A stretch of DNA of 27,705 bases from CAZXFG01 sp964640515 (GTDB lineage: Bacteria > Patescibacteriota > Patescibacteriia > Magasanikbacterales > GWA2-37-8). Below, one piece after another: positions 12,162 through 20,458 of this stretch. Both the position numbers and the translations under genes were made by a program. The first letter of the stretch is position 1, and every line of letters starts with the position of its first letter. A model generated the notes under the pieces. The model searched no databases and was not told where the DNA came from. It was given only the letters and a program-made list of their open reading frames with translations. The stretch covers positions 1 to 27,705 of the forward strand of contig CAZXFG010000003.1 of NCBI GenBank assembly GCA_964640515.1. Direction: 5' to 3'.

Positions 12162-15119
12162 CTAATCTTCTATTTCCAACCTCTCCAACATCTTCTCTCC
12201 CTTGTCCGTGTGCCAAGTAATTTCCAAATATTTTTCTTCTTTGGGTAAAAATATTTCCATCACTCGCGCGCAGTCGCCACCCGAAGCGCAATCATAATTG
12301 CCCCGCTCTACTTTCATCCCCTTCCAATCAACCTCTTCCGTCACAATTTCTAATTTACCGCTTAATAATTTTTTCTTGGTACTCACGGCCGTCAAATCAA
12401 ACCATTCTATATCACCCTTGCCTTCAGGATAAAATTTTACGCTCTCACTGCTTCTTTCCGCTTTCCACTGCAAGGGATAGCGGATGCTAAAATTAGCAAA
12501 ATCTTTTTCCACATATTCATTCATAATGCCATCCTCTATATTTTTCAATTGGCTGGCCATTTCCTGCCTCAACTGGTCTTTGGCCGTAGTTAATTGTTCA
12601 GCCACTTGCTTTTTCAACTCCTCGGCCACAGTTTGGTTATTTACCGTCTGACAAGTATACCCTCCGAGAGAAATGAATAATCCGGTAGCGCCCAAAACCA
12701 TCAACATCTTAGAAGCCAGAGCAGTTTTGCCTAATATCTTTCCCGGCCGCCGCGTGCCCATTTTTTTCTCCGTGTCCGCAATCCGCTTCCGAGTCTTGAG
12801 CACGGTATCAGGATTCAAAGAAATACTGTCTATCCCCTCTTGCACCAAAAACTCGGCAAACTCGGGATAATCAGAAGGCGCCTGGCCGCAAATGCCCACC
12901 TTGCGCCCGTATTTATGCGCGGTCTGAATTACTTCGCGAATCAATTTTTTCACCGCTTCATTTCTTTCATCATAAATATGACTAACTAGGGCCGAATCTC
13001 TATCCACACCCAAAGTCAATTGTGTCAAATCATTAGAGCCAATACTAAAGCCGTCAAAAATCTGGGAAAATTCTTTGGCCAACAGCACATTGGAAGGGAT
13101 TTCGCACATCATATACACTTCCAAACCCGCCTTGCCCCGCTCCAATCCAAATTCTTTCATGACCGCCAATACTTTTTGGCCCTCTTCCACGGTCCGGCAG
13201 AACGGCACCATGACAATAATATTTTTTAGTCCCCAATCCTCGCGCGCTTTTTTCAGAGCTAAACATTCCAGCTTAAATCCGGGCTTATAGGCCGGATCAT
13301 AATAGCGCGAAGCCCCGCGCCAGCCCAGCATGGGATTTTCTTCCTTGGGCTCGTAATTTTTACCGCCGATTAAAGTGGCGTATTCATTAGTTTTAAAATC
13401 CGACAAACGCACAATCACCGGATTGGGAAAAGAAGAAGCAGCCAAAAAAGCAATCCCCTCGGCCAGTTTATCCACGCAGAATTGCGCTTTATTTTTATAT
13501 CCCACAGTCAAAGCGTCAATCTGCTCTTTTACTTTGTGATCGGTCAGTTTATCATAATCCACCAACGCCAACGGATGAATTTTGATAAAATTGGTGAAAA
13601 TAAATTCCTCGCGCGCCAGACCAATACCGTCATTGGGAATGGCAGAAAAAGAAAAAGCGCTTTCCGGATCACCCACATTCATCATAATTTTGGTGCGGGC
13701 CGGCGGAATTTCTTTGAGCTCTATTTTTTCCACTTCAAAAGGCAACCGCCCTTTATACACCAGACCCTCATCTCCACCGGCGCAAGACACAGTAATCTCT
13801 TGCCCATTTTTAATTAATTTACGAGCATTAACCGCACCCACCAGACACGGTATGCCCAGTTCACGGCTGACAATGGCGGCGTGCGAAGTCTTGCCACCCT
13901 GTTCGGTAATAATCGCTCCGGCAATGCGCATAATCGGTTCCCAATCCGGATCAGTGAGGCGCGTTACCAGCACCTCACCGTGCTTAAAATTCTTCATCTG
14001 CTTGGGCGATTCAATAATCCTGGCCCGGCCCTGACCGATTTTCTGCCCCACGCTCGTACCGCGTAAAATAACCTCACTTTTTTTATTCAATCTATATGTT
14101 TCAATGACATTTACTTTAGCTTGCGATTTAACCGTCTCCGAACGCGCTTGGACGATAAACAATTCTCCGGTTTCGCCGTCCTTGGCCCATTCAATATCCA
14201 TAGGCCGGCCATAATGTTCCTCAATCTGCACCCCCCACTTGGCTAATTGCAAAACATCCTCATCTTTAAGACAATATTTTTTCTGCTGGGAAGTTTTGAC
14301 TTTTTGCTGTTGCGTACCGGCCGCCCCGTAAACCAATTTTACCTCTTTACTGCCCAAACGCCGACTGATAATGGATTTTAACCCGCGTTTTAATCCGTCT
14401 TTAAAAATATAATATTGGTCGGGTATCACTCGGCCCTTGACTACATATTCGCCCAAACCATAGGCGGCGTTAATCAACACCACGCCTCTAAACCCTGATT
14501 CCGTATCCAAGGTGAACATCACGCCGGAACTGGCCAAATCAGAACGCACCATTTCTTGCACGCAAACCGAGAGAGCCACATTCATATGGTCAAAACCCTT
14601 GGCCTCGCGATAAGAAATAGCGCGGTCGGTAAAAAGCGAAGATAGACATTTTTTTACGGCCATCATTAACTCCTTATCACCTTGCACATTCAGATAAGTC
14701 TCCTGCTGGCCGGCAAAACTGGCATCGGGCAAATCCTCGGCTGTGGCTGATGAACGCACGGCCACGCTCAAATTGGTTTTACCGGATTTCTCACTCAATT
14801 TTTTATACGCTTTTTTGACTTCCTGCTCCATGTCCTTGGGGAAACCGGCTGATAAGATCAGCTGGCGCGCTTTATTACCCGCGATGGCTAATGCCCGCAC
14901 ATTTTTTACATTCAAATCTTTCAAGATGTCCTTAATCTTTTTATCTAATTTATTGAATTTTAAAAATTCCCAATAGGCTTCGGCGGTCAACGCAAAACCA
15001 TTGGGTATTTTCATGCCCTTTTTGGTTAATTTGGAATACATCTCCCCGAGTGAAGCGGTTTTGCCACCCACCAAAGGGATGTCTTTGATGTTTAAATCTT
15101 TAAACCAACAGATGTACAT
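12162..15119 (-). CDS. ppsA: Phosphoenolpyruvate synthase fused to a membrane-anchored C-terminal domain
   Basis: Residues 1-785 are PEP synthase, which makes PEP from pyruvate and ATP and feeds gluconeogenesis. The ATP-grasp part holds VGGKTASLGEMYSKL, SVAVRSSATAEDLPDASFAG and GRPMDIEWAKD. The phosphohistidine swivel is GGKTSHAAIVSRELG (His413), and the C-terminal barrel ends with EIPSN, GSNDLTQLTLGVDRD and GICGQAPSD (Cys744). The family is usually about 790 aa; this one has 985. The extra part is a basic stretch (789-800), a hydrophobic helix (about 801-822), a coiled coil (about 827-868) and a compact domain (about 870-985; FANFSIRYPLQWKAE) with Cys944 and Cys950. The gene follows ligA by seven bases. 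A TATAAT (15131-15126) lies so close to the ATG that a leaderless transcript is possible. Confidence 0.93.
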   Translation of the reverse strand: MYICWFKDLNIKDIPLVGGKTASLGEMYSKLTKKGMKIPNGFALTAEAYWEFLKFNKLDKKIKDILKDLNVKNVRALAIAGNKARQLILSAGFPKDMEQEVKKAYKKLSEKSGKTNLSVAVRSSATAEDLPDASFAGQQETYLNVQGDKELMMAVKKCLSSLFTDRAISYREAKGFDHMNVALSVCVQEMVRSDLASSGVMFTLDTESGFRGVVLINAAYGLGEYVVKGRVIPDQYYIFKDGLKRGLKSIISRRLGSKEVKLVYGAAGTQQQKVKTSQQKKYCLKDEDVLQLAKWGVQIEEHYGRPMDIEWAKDGETGELFIVQARSETVKSQAKVNVIETYRLNKKSEVILRGTSVGQKIGQGRARIIESPKQMKNFKHGEVLVTRLTDPDWEPIMRIAGAIITEQGGKTSHAAIVSRELGIPCLVGAVNARKLIKNGQEITVSCAGGDEGLVYKGRLPFEVEKIELKEIPPARTKIMMNVGDPESAFSFSAIPNDGIGLAREEFIFTNFIKIHPLALVDYDKLTDHKVKEQIDALTVGYKNKAQFCVDKLAEGIAFLAASSFPNPVIVRLSDFKTNEYATLIGGKNYEPKEENPMLGWRGASRYYDPAYKPGFKLECLALKKAREDWGLKNIIVMVPFCRTVEEGQKVLAVMKEFGLERGKAGLEVYMMCEIPSNVLLAKEFSQIFDGFSIGSNDLTQLTLGVDRDSALVSHIYDERNEAVKKLIREVIQTAHKYGRKVGICGQAPSDYPEFAEFLVQEGIDSISLNPDTVLKTRKRIADTEKKMGTRRPGKILGKTALASKMLMVLGATGLFISLGGYTCQTVNNQTVAEELKKQVAEQLTTAKDQLRQEMASQLKNIEDGIMNEYVEKDFANFSIRYPLQWKAERSSESVKFYPEGKGDIEWFDLTAVSTKKKLLSGKLEIVTEEVDWKGMKVERGNYDCASGGDCARVMEIFLPKEEKYLEITWHTDKGEKMLERLEIED

Positions 15120-15126
15120 AATGACA

Positions 15127-17145
15127 TTATATCACAACCTTGACCAACTGCCGAAATTCCGCTTCACTCATGATTCTCACCCCCAATTTCTTCGCCTTAG
15201 CCAGCTTACTGCCCGCTTCCGCCGTTGTTTTTGCGCTCACACTCTCGGCCACATTACCGCCCAAAACCCGAATTCTTTCTTTAGCTTCATCGCGGCTCAT
15301 GTTGGCCAAAGAGCCGGTCAAAACAAAAGTCTGTCCGGTCAATTTTCCGCCGACTTTTTTTTGACTCTCGGACAAAACTCGCACTCCATTTTTAAGAAGT
15401 TTTTCTATGTATCTTATATTTTCTTTATCTCCTAAAAATTCCACAATGGAAGCGCTCACTTCCTCCCCCACTCCTTCTATCTTTTCCAACTCTTCTTTGG
15501 CGACACGCAAAAAATTTTCCAAACTGCCAAAATGTTGCGCCAATTCAATGGCCGTTTGCTCACCCACATGCTTGATGCCCAAGGCGTTAATAAACCGATT
15601 CAAAGGCACTTCTCTTTTAGCGGCAATGGCGGCCTCCAGATTACTGGCGGATTTTTCTCCCCAGCGCTCCAAACCTTCCAAGTCCCCGGCGGTCAAAGAA
15701 AAAAAGTCAGCCGGATCTTTTACCAGCCCTTCATTTACCAACTGCTCCACAATTTTTTTACCCAGATGTTCAATGTCAAAAGCGTGTTTGGAAGCAAAAT
15801 GAATCATCTGGCGCAATTCCTGGGCAAAACAATTTTTATTCTGACAAAACAACATGCCCTCTTCAGCTTTATTTTTATTACTGGATTTTTCTTTATGCAC
15901 GGGCGAATGGCAAATCGGACAGGTTTTCGGTTCCTGCACGGATTTTTCTTTTCCGGTACGCATTTTTTCCAGCACCCGAATTACTTTGGGTATGATATCT
16001 CCGGCTTTTTCCACTACCACCGTATCGCCGACTCTCACTCCCAGACGCCTGATCTCATCAAAATTATGCAAAGTCGCGTGCGTAACCGTGGTGCCGGCTA
16101 ATTTCACCGGCTCCATCAAAGCCACCGGGGTCAAAGCGCCGGTCCGGCCCACCTGCACATAAATATCCTTGATTTTGGTAGTCGCCTGTTCAGCCGGAAA
16201 TTTAAAAGCAATCGCCCAGCGCGGCGACTTACCGGTAAAGCCCAAAGCGTTCTGATATTTTTTTTGATTTACTTTAATGACTATGCCATCAATCCAAAAC
16301 GGCTGGCTCTGTTTTTTTCCGCCCCATTCCCGATGAATTTTTAAAATCCCGTCCAAATTTTTGGCTATTTTCCAATGAATATCAGTTTTGAAGCCCAAAT
16401 CTTTCAGTTCTCGCAACTCATCGGCCTGCGTATCCGGAGCATTGGCGCTGGAAATATCATAAGCGGTCAAAGATAACTTGCGAACGGCTACAATCTTAGC
16501 GTCCAACTGCCGGATGGTGCCGGCGGCCGCATTGCGCGGATTGGCGAAAAGCGCTTCACCGGTTTTTGCCCTTTCTTTGTTTATTTGCTCCAACATCCGC
16601 CGATCCAGCCACACCTCGCCTTCGGCAATCAAATCTATTTTTTTCTTTAATTTCAAAGGCACTGACCAAATGGTGCGAATATTTTGCGTCACATCCTCCC
16701 CTACTTTTCCATCACCGCGCGTCGCCGCCACTTTTAATTCTCCATCTTGATAAGTCAACACCATGTGCAGGCCGTCTATTTTTAATTCGCACACATAATC
16801 CAAATCTTTCGGCCGTCCGCCCAATTCCTTTTCCAATATCTTCATATTCCGTTCTTCCCACTGTTCCATGTCCTCCACGGAAAAAGCATCGTCAAAAGAC
16901 CATTGCGGAATTTGGTGTTTTATTTTGACAAATTTTTCCAAAGGTTGTCCGGCTACGCGCTGGGTGGGAGAATCAAATGTCATTAATTCCGGATGTTCGC
17001 CTTCAATTTTGCGCAATTCATCCATCAACCCCTCATACATTTGATCTGTTACTTCCGGGTCATTCAAAACATGATAGCGAAAACGCAAATCATCAATCTG
17101 TTGGCGCAATTTCCCCGCTCTATCTCTTGTGCTCCTATCAGACAT
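15127..17145 (-). CDS. ligA: NAD-dependent DNA ligase LigA
   Basis: LigA seals nicks in replication and repair using NAD+. The 672 aa product has the full domain series. Ia (about 1-70) has YHVLNDPEVTDQMYEGLMDE. The adenylation domain has CELKIDG with Lys122 as the AMP-accepting residue, ATRGDGKVGEDVTQNIRTI, GEVWL and FANPRNAAAGTIRQLD. The OB fold has QVGRTGALTPVALMEPV. A four-cysteine zinc finger (409, 412, 434, 439), helix-hairpin-helix repeats (about 455-575) and a C-terminal BRCT domain (about 597-672) follow. The BRCT domain seems to lack the usual YLVVGEDP-like strand: SVSAKTT runs straight into AEAGSKLAKA. The gene starts four bases after the prepilin peptidase stop. Confidence 0.96.
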   Translation of the reverse strand: MSDRSTRDRAGKLRQQIDDLRFRYHVLNDPEVTDQMYEGLMDELRKIEGEHPELMTFDSPTQRVAGQPLEKFVKIKHQIPQWSFDDAFSVEDMEQWEERNMKILEKELGGRPKDLDYVCELKIDGLHMVLTYQDGELKVAATRGDGKVGEDVTQNIRTIWSVPLKLKKKIDLIAEGEVWLDRRMLEQINKERAKTGEALFANPRNAAAGTIRQLDAKIVAVRKLSLTAYDISSANAPDTQADELRELKDLGFKTDIHWKIAKNLDGILKIHREWGGKKQSQPFWIDGIVIKVNQKKYQNALGFTGKSPRWAIAFKFPAEQATTKIKDIYVQVGRTGALTPVALMEPVKLAGTTVTHATLHNFDEIRRLGVRVGDTVVVEKAGDIIPKVIRVLEKMRTGKEKSVQEPKTCPICHSPVHKEKSSNKNKAEEGMLFCQNKNCFAQELRQMIHFASKHAFDIEHLGKKIVEQLVNEGLVKDPADFFSLTAGDLEGLERWGEKSASNLEAAIAAKREVPLNRFINALGIKHVGEQTAIELAQHFGSLENFLRVAKEELEKIEGVGEEVSASIVEFLGDKENIRYIEKLLKNGVRVLSESQKKVGGKLTGQTFVLTGSLANMSRDEAKERIRVLGGNVAESVSAKTTAEAGSKLAKAKKLGVRIMSEAEFRQLVKVVI

Positions 17146-17149
17146 AAAT

Positions 17150-17968
17150 TTATTTCAACAAATTCAAATACCACTGCGTAACCGTATCTCCATAATATAA
17201 GGTAAACAAAGTGGCGGTAGTCAGAAACACGCCAAAAGGCACGGCTGAACCAATCTTTTTTCTCCCTGATATTAACAATATTACCGCCGCGCCCGCGCCC
17301 AGCATATAAGCCAAAAAGATAGCCAATAGCACTTGCGGCCAGCCCAGCCAAGCGCCCATCATCGCTCCAATCCAAATATCACCCCCGCCAATCCAACGCC
17401 CGCGGGAAACGAGATACTGGAGCAAAAAAAAGCCGGCGCCCGCCGCTACCCCTATCAAAAGTGAATATCCTGAATAATGTAAAGGAATATAATTAATGCC
17501 AAAACCGATTACAATGCCCATAAAAATCATCCGAACCAGCACCTCGCCATAAAGATAATCATACATGAATGTAATCGCCAAAATCGTCAGAAAAAAAACA
17601 TCGCGCGACACATGCCATTCGCTATATAGCTGTTGCCGGCCTAAAAGATTAACATGATAAATAAAAATCAGAACTAAGAGGATGGCCAGCATAGCTTCTG
17701 TAACAGCATAAAAAATAGGAATCTTTTTATGACAACTCCCGCAACGACCGCCTAAAAATAAATAACTCAAAAGCGGAATATTCTCATACCAGCTTAATTG
17801 CCGTCGGCAATGAATGCACACGCTCCGTCCATTGGTGATCCGGCAGTTATCTCTTATCCGCCACATCCAAGAATTGATAAAACTGCCCAGGCAAAGCCCG
17901 ATGATAAAAATAAAAATAAAAAACAGTATATCCAATGATTGGAATATCTCTAGGGTTTCCAGATTCAT
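17150..17968 (-). CDS. pilD: Type IV prepilin leader peptidase
   Basis: This membrane aspartyl protease removes the leader from prepilins and usually methylates the new N-terminus. The 272 aa protein has the family order: an N-terminal membrane helix with GLCLGSFINSWMWRI, a cytoplasmic loop with two CxxC pairs (Cys51/54, Cys76/79; CIHC and CGSC) and LSWYENIPLLSYLFLGGRC, then six or seven helices. The catalytic aspartates are likely Asp137 (TFMYDYLYGEVL) and Asp197 (GGGDIW, where most relatives have GxGDxK). The pilin gene lies 124 bases upstream and pilM and a receiver gene above that, so it probably processes that pilin. It has its own promoter, with AGAGGAGA 13 bases before the ATG. Confidence 0.92.
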   Translation of the reverse strand: MNLETLEIFQSLDILFFIFIFIIGLCLGSFINSWMWRIRDNCRITNGRSVCIHCRRQLSWYENIPLLSYLFLGGRCGSCHKKIPIFYAVTEAMLAILLVLIFIYHVNLLGRQQLYSEWHVSRDVFFLTILAITFMYDYLYGEVLVRMIFMGIVIGFGINYIPLHYSGYSLLIGVAAGAGFFLLQYLVSRGRWIGGGDIWIGAMMGAWLGWPQVLLAIFLAYMLGAGAAVILLISGRKKIGSAVPFGVFLTTATLFTLYYGDTVTQWYLNLLK

Positions 17969-17995
17969 AAATTTTAATTGTTCTCCTCTAACTGT

Positions 17996-18024
17996 ATTAT
18001 ATCACCTCTCGCCGGGCGTGCCAA
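17996..18024 (-). promoter_or_regulatory. Promoter of the pilD-ligA-ppsA run
   Basis: On the minus strand TTGGCA (18024-18019), 17 bases, TATAAT (18001-17996), just below the pilin terminator. Confidence 0.7.
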
Positions 18025-18028
18025 GACA

Positions 18029-18058
18029 ACAAAACCCGATTCTTCAAACGGGTTTTGT
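18029..18058 (-). terminator. Terminator of the pilin gene
   Basis: ACAAAACCCG and CGGGTTTTGT form a perfect 10-bp stem around a 10-nt loop. On the minus strand the 3' arm runs into TTTTGTTGTCTT. Confidence 0.65.
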
Positions 18059-18092
18059 CGGTAAAATAGCGCGGATTCGCTATGCGGTAAAA

Positions 18093-18521
18093 TTAGTCAG
18101 CCAAACCGGATGGGGAGAGAGTAACGCCCAGTGTCAATCCGTTAACATTGCCTTCCAAGTTGGCGGTAATCGTGTAAGAACCGGCGGCGGCGGTATAAAT
18201 ATAATGTTGACCGCTGGTAGGATCTTTCGGCACCTGTCCCATGTATGGATTAGCGCAACCAGAGGCGGCGAAACCACCGACGTGCAAACATAAAGCGGTA
18301 GCATCTTCACCCAAATTCAAACCGGCTCCGGGCGGATAAGCATTCTGATCCGTATAATAAAGTTCCAAAGCGGTCTGTACCTGTTTCAAATCAGAGACGC
18401 GTTTAGAATCGCGGGCCTTCACACGGGCTGAACCCAAAGCCACAACCGCCAAAGTTGACAATAATCCAATGATGGCGATGACGACTAAAAGTTCAATCAA
18501 AGTAAAACCTTTCTTGTTCAT
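18093..18521 (-). CDS. Type IV pilin / pseudopilin
   Basis: A 142 aa protein with a class III signal: a short basic leader MNKKG, cleavage before Phe6, Glu10 (the +5 position), then a long hydrophobic helix (LLVVIAIIGLLSTLAVVAL) that anchors and polymerises the pilin. The globular part has the common DSKRVSDLKQVQTALELYYT stretch, YPPG, a Cys pair (CLHVGGFAASGC) likely to form a disulfide, and PKDPTSGQHYIYTAAA typical of small CPR and Gram-positive pilins. It is preceded by a strong Shine-Dalgarno sequence and followed by a terminator. With pilM, a receiver protein and the prepilin peptidase nearby it is probably a pilus subunit used in attachment or DNA uptake. The pilus motor ATPases are not in this window. 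Confidence 0.92.
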   Translation of the reverse strand: MNKKGFTLIELLVVIAIIGLLSTLAVVALGSARVKARDSKRVSDLKQVQTALELYYTDQNAYPPGAGLNLGEDATALCLHVGGFAASGCANPYMGQVPKDPTSGQHYIYTAAAGSYTITANLEGNVNGLTLGVTLSPSGLAD

Positions 18522-18525
18522 AGTC

Positions 18526-18533
18526 TCACCTCC
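18526..18533 (-). promoter_or_regulatory. Strong Shine-Dalgarno sequence of the pilin gene
   Basis: GGAGGTGA on the minus strand, four bases before the ATG at 18521. It is one of the few full-strength sites in the window, in keeping with high pilin expression. Confidence 0.85.
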
Positions 18534-18560
18534 CCTCGATAATTCGCTTTTTTCATAACA

Positions 18561-18953
18561 TTATTTAATTTTCAAAATCTTATTGACTTTTTCCACCACT
18601 TCAGACGGCTTAAAATGAGCCTTAATCAAATAGTCCGCGGCTCCTTGTTCCAATCCTTTTTCCACATCATCTTTTTGCCCTAAATTAGTAAGCAAAATCA
18701 CAGGAATACTCTTAACCTCCGGATCTTTTTTTAATTTATCTAAAACGGCAAAACCGTCTAATTTAGGCAATAAGACATCTAAAAGAATTATATCCGGCTT
18801 TTTCTTTTTCGCGGCCTGCAAACCGGCTTCTCCATTATCGGCCGTGGTGACTTTAAAACCCTCCATTTCAAATTTTTTTTGATAGATGCCGGACAAAAAT
18901 ACATCATCCTCCACCAGCAAAACATGAACATTCCCTTTTCCCGTAGTAGGCAT
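18561..18953 (-). CDS. CheY-like single-domain response regulator
   Basis: From ATG 18953 the product is 130 aa and is a receiver domain only: VHVLLVEDD (acidic pair Asp16/Asp17), phosphoacceptor Asp59 in DIILLDVLLPKLDGF, Thr89 in VILLTN, and Lys111 in YLIKAHF. A longer in-frame extension to 19166 reads back into pilM and is not used. There is no output domain, so it acts through a partner, as PilG/PilH-type regulators do in pilus control. It sits between pilM and the pilin. No sensor kinase is present in the window. Confidence 0.9.
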   Translation of the reverse strand: MPTTGKGNVHVLLVEDDVFLSGIYQKKFEMEGFKVTTADNGEAGLQAAKKKKPDIILLDVLLPKLDGFAVLDKLKKDPEVKSIPVILLTNLGQKDDVEKGLEQGAADYLIKAHFKPSEVVEKVNKILKIK

Positions 18954-18972
18954 AGAGCGAGTTAATAAATAA

Positions 18973-19001
18973 ATTATAGGCAAAACTTGAAATCGCGTCA
19001 C
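18973..19001 (-). promoter_or_regulatory. Possible promoter of the response regulator
   Basis: On the minus strand GTGACG (19001-18996), 17 bases, TATAAT (18978-18973) in the 92-base gap below pilM. The -35 box is a partial match. Confidence 0.45.
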
Positions 19002-19045
19002 TCGGTTAAAAAGAAAATAAATTTTCTTTTTTCCCTCGTTGGCGA

Positions 19046-20194
19046 TTATACCATACTTCTTAAAGCCAAACCAATAGCGACCGACATGCGCGGACCAATT
19101 TTGTTCAATATCGGCTTCAGCCCGTTCTGATAAACCATCCGAGCCCAAGGATCTCCCACATAACACTTTAACTTAAATTTATCAGCAATGAAAGTGGATA
19201 AGTATGGCAGAAGCGCCGCCCCGCCGGTGAGCACCACTTTTTCCAAACGCTTGCCTATATTGTTTGACTGGCGCAGATAGAGATCCAAACTTACTTCAAT
19301 CTCTTTTAAGATAGGGTCAATGATTGGAGTAAAAATCTGTAAAAACTCTTCGGAAGTGATATTGTTTTTACCGCTCCCCAGATAATCGGAAAGGTCGTAC
19401 TTGACCTGTTCGGTCGTTGTCATGTCTAAATCCAAAATATTTTTTAAAATATTATCCATCTTATGACCGCCGGCCTCAATACTGTGATGCGTGACCGGCA
19501 CGGATTGATCTATGATAAAAAAATTAGTTCTCTCGGCTCCAACATCAATAATCATGATAACGGCTCCATCCTTGCCTACCAACGATCGGACCAAAGCCGT
19601 TGATTCGGGTTCTAAAGCTTCTAAAATCAAACCGGCTTTTTGAAAAACACGGGTATAAAAAGAGACCATTTCCTTGGGTACGGCATTGATTAAGACTCGT
19701 TCATCCTTGGTGTTTCCCAAATCAGGCAAGATTTGGTAATCTAAAGCCATTTCTTCTAAAGGGCGGGGTAATAATTTCTTAACTTCGGCCCGTAAAACCG
19801 TATTAAAATCCTTTTTCTCCATTCTCGGCAAAGTCACCATGGCATGAAACACGGCGGAAACAGGCAGACTAACCACGGCTTTTTTACTGACTGTTCCGGA
19901 GGCATGGCACGCTTCTCGTATTAATTTGGCGTATTTTTCCACCTGCAAGTCATCTACTCGCGTCTGGCTTTTTATATCCGCGCCAACTTCCGGCTCAACC
20001 TGGCGTTCGCCTAATAAATCCCGGGCGGTTTTCTCTGCGGGCGCCATCAATTGATGTATGTCGTGCCGGCCGGCTGTTAAGCCATAAGTAAACAATACGG
20101 GTCTATTTTTTTCTTTCCGTAATTCTACCAACTTAACTCCTCCCGCGCCCAAATCCACCCCTATATATGATTGTGGTTGGAAAAAAGAGAACAT
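19046..20194 (-). CDS. pilM: Type IV pilus assembly protein PilM
   Basis: PilM is an actin-fold cytoplasmic ATP-binding protein that links the pilus motor to the inner-membrane PilN/PilO complex. The 382 aa product shows the phosphate-1 loop IGVDLGAGGVKLVELR (11-26), a phosphate-2 loop VIMIIDVGAERTNFFIID (212-229), TTTEQVKYDLS, and the adenosine motif VVLTGGAALLP (320-330). Other family marks are FNTVLRAEVKKLLPRPLEEM and LEALEPESTALVRSL. Length is within the normal range (about 350-380). PilN and PilO are not next to it; the neighbours are a receiver gene, a pilin and the prepilin peptidase. It has its own extended -10 promoter. Confidence 0.93.
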   Translation of the reverse strand: MFSFFQPQSYIGVDLGAGGVKLVELRKEKNRPVLFTYGLTAGRHDIHQLMAPAEKTARDLLGERQVEPEVGADIKSQTRVDDLQVEKYAKLIREACHASGTVSKKAVVSLPVSAVFHAMVTLPRMEKKDFNTVLRAEVKKLLPRPLEEMALDYQILPDLGNTKDERVLINAVPKEMVSFYTRVFQKAGLILEALEPESTALVRSLVGKDGAVIMIIDVGAERTNFFIIDQSVPVTHHSIEAGGHKMDNILKNILDLDMTTTEQVKYDLSDYLGSGKNNITSEEFLQIFTPIIDPILKEIEVSLDLYLRQSNNIGKRLEKVVLTGGAALLPYLSTFIADKFKLKCYVGDPWARMVYQNGLKPILNKIGPRMSVAIGLALRSMV

Positions 20195-20212
20195 AAAAAA
20201 TGCTTTGTCTTA

Positions 20213-20241
20213 ATTATACCAAAGTTTCCCATTCCTTGACA
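20213..20241 (-). promoter_or_regulatory. Extended -10 promoter of pilM
   Basis: On the minus strand TGGTATAAT (-10 box 20218-20213) with a weak -35 (TGTCAA, 20241-20236) at 17 bases. It is divergent from the cysS promoter. Confidence 0.6.
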
Positions 20242-20249
20242 TGCCCCTG

Positions 20250-20278
20250 TTGATAAGTAAAGAGAAATAATATACAAT
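20250..20278 (+). promoter_or_regulatory. Promoter of cysS
   Basis: TTGATA (20250-20255), 17 bases, TACAAT (20273-20278). The predicted start is near 20285, giving a leader of about 175 bases. Confidence 0.65.
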
Positions 20279-20295
20279 TGTTATTAAAGTAGCTC

Positions 20296-20389
20296 CACAG
20301 GTTTGGTAATTTTTTCGCTTTCCTCGCCCGCGAGGGCTCGGGGATGAAGCTTCGGCTTCATAACCCGCTCAAAAACAACCAAACCTGTG
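20296..20389 (+). promoter_or_regulatory. Folded leader of cysS
   Basis: CACAGGTTTGGT (20296-20307) and ACCAAACCTGTG (20378-20389) form a perfect 12-bp stem enclosing two small hairpins (CCTCGCCCGCGAGG and GAAGCTTCGGCTTC). A T-run follows the first arm. No T-box motif is seen. It could be a regulatory leader, or a repeat element that happens to lie there. Confidence 0.45.
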
Positions 20390-20458
20390 AGACTAAAAAC
20401 TAATTTACATTTTTTAACCCGCTCGGAAAATATAAAATGTCTAAAACTAAATCTAACT

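Noticed and set aside
18954..19166. N-terminal extension of the response regulator
   Set aside because: It overlaps the end of pilM, contains a likely promoter, and adds residues not found in receiver domains.
20387..20458. Upstream in-frame start of cysS
   Set aside because: The added 24 residues are encoded by the folded leader and are missing from the family.
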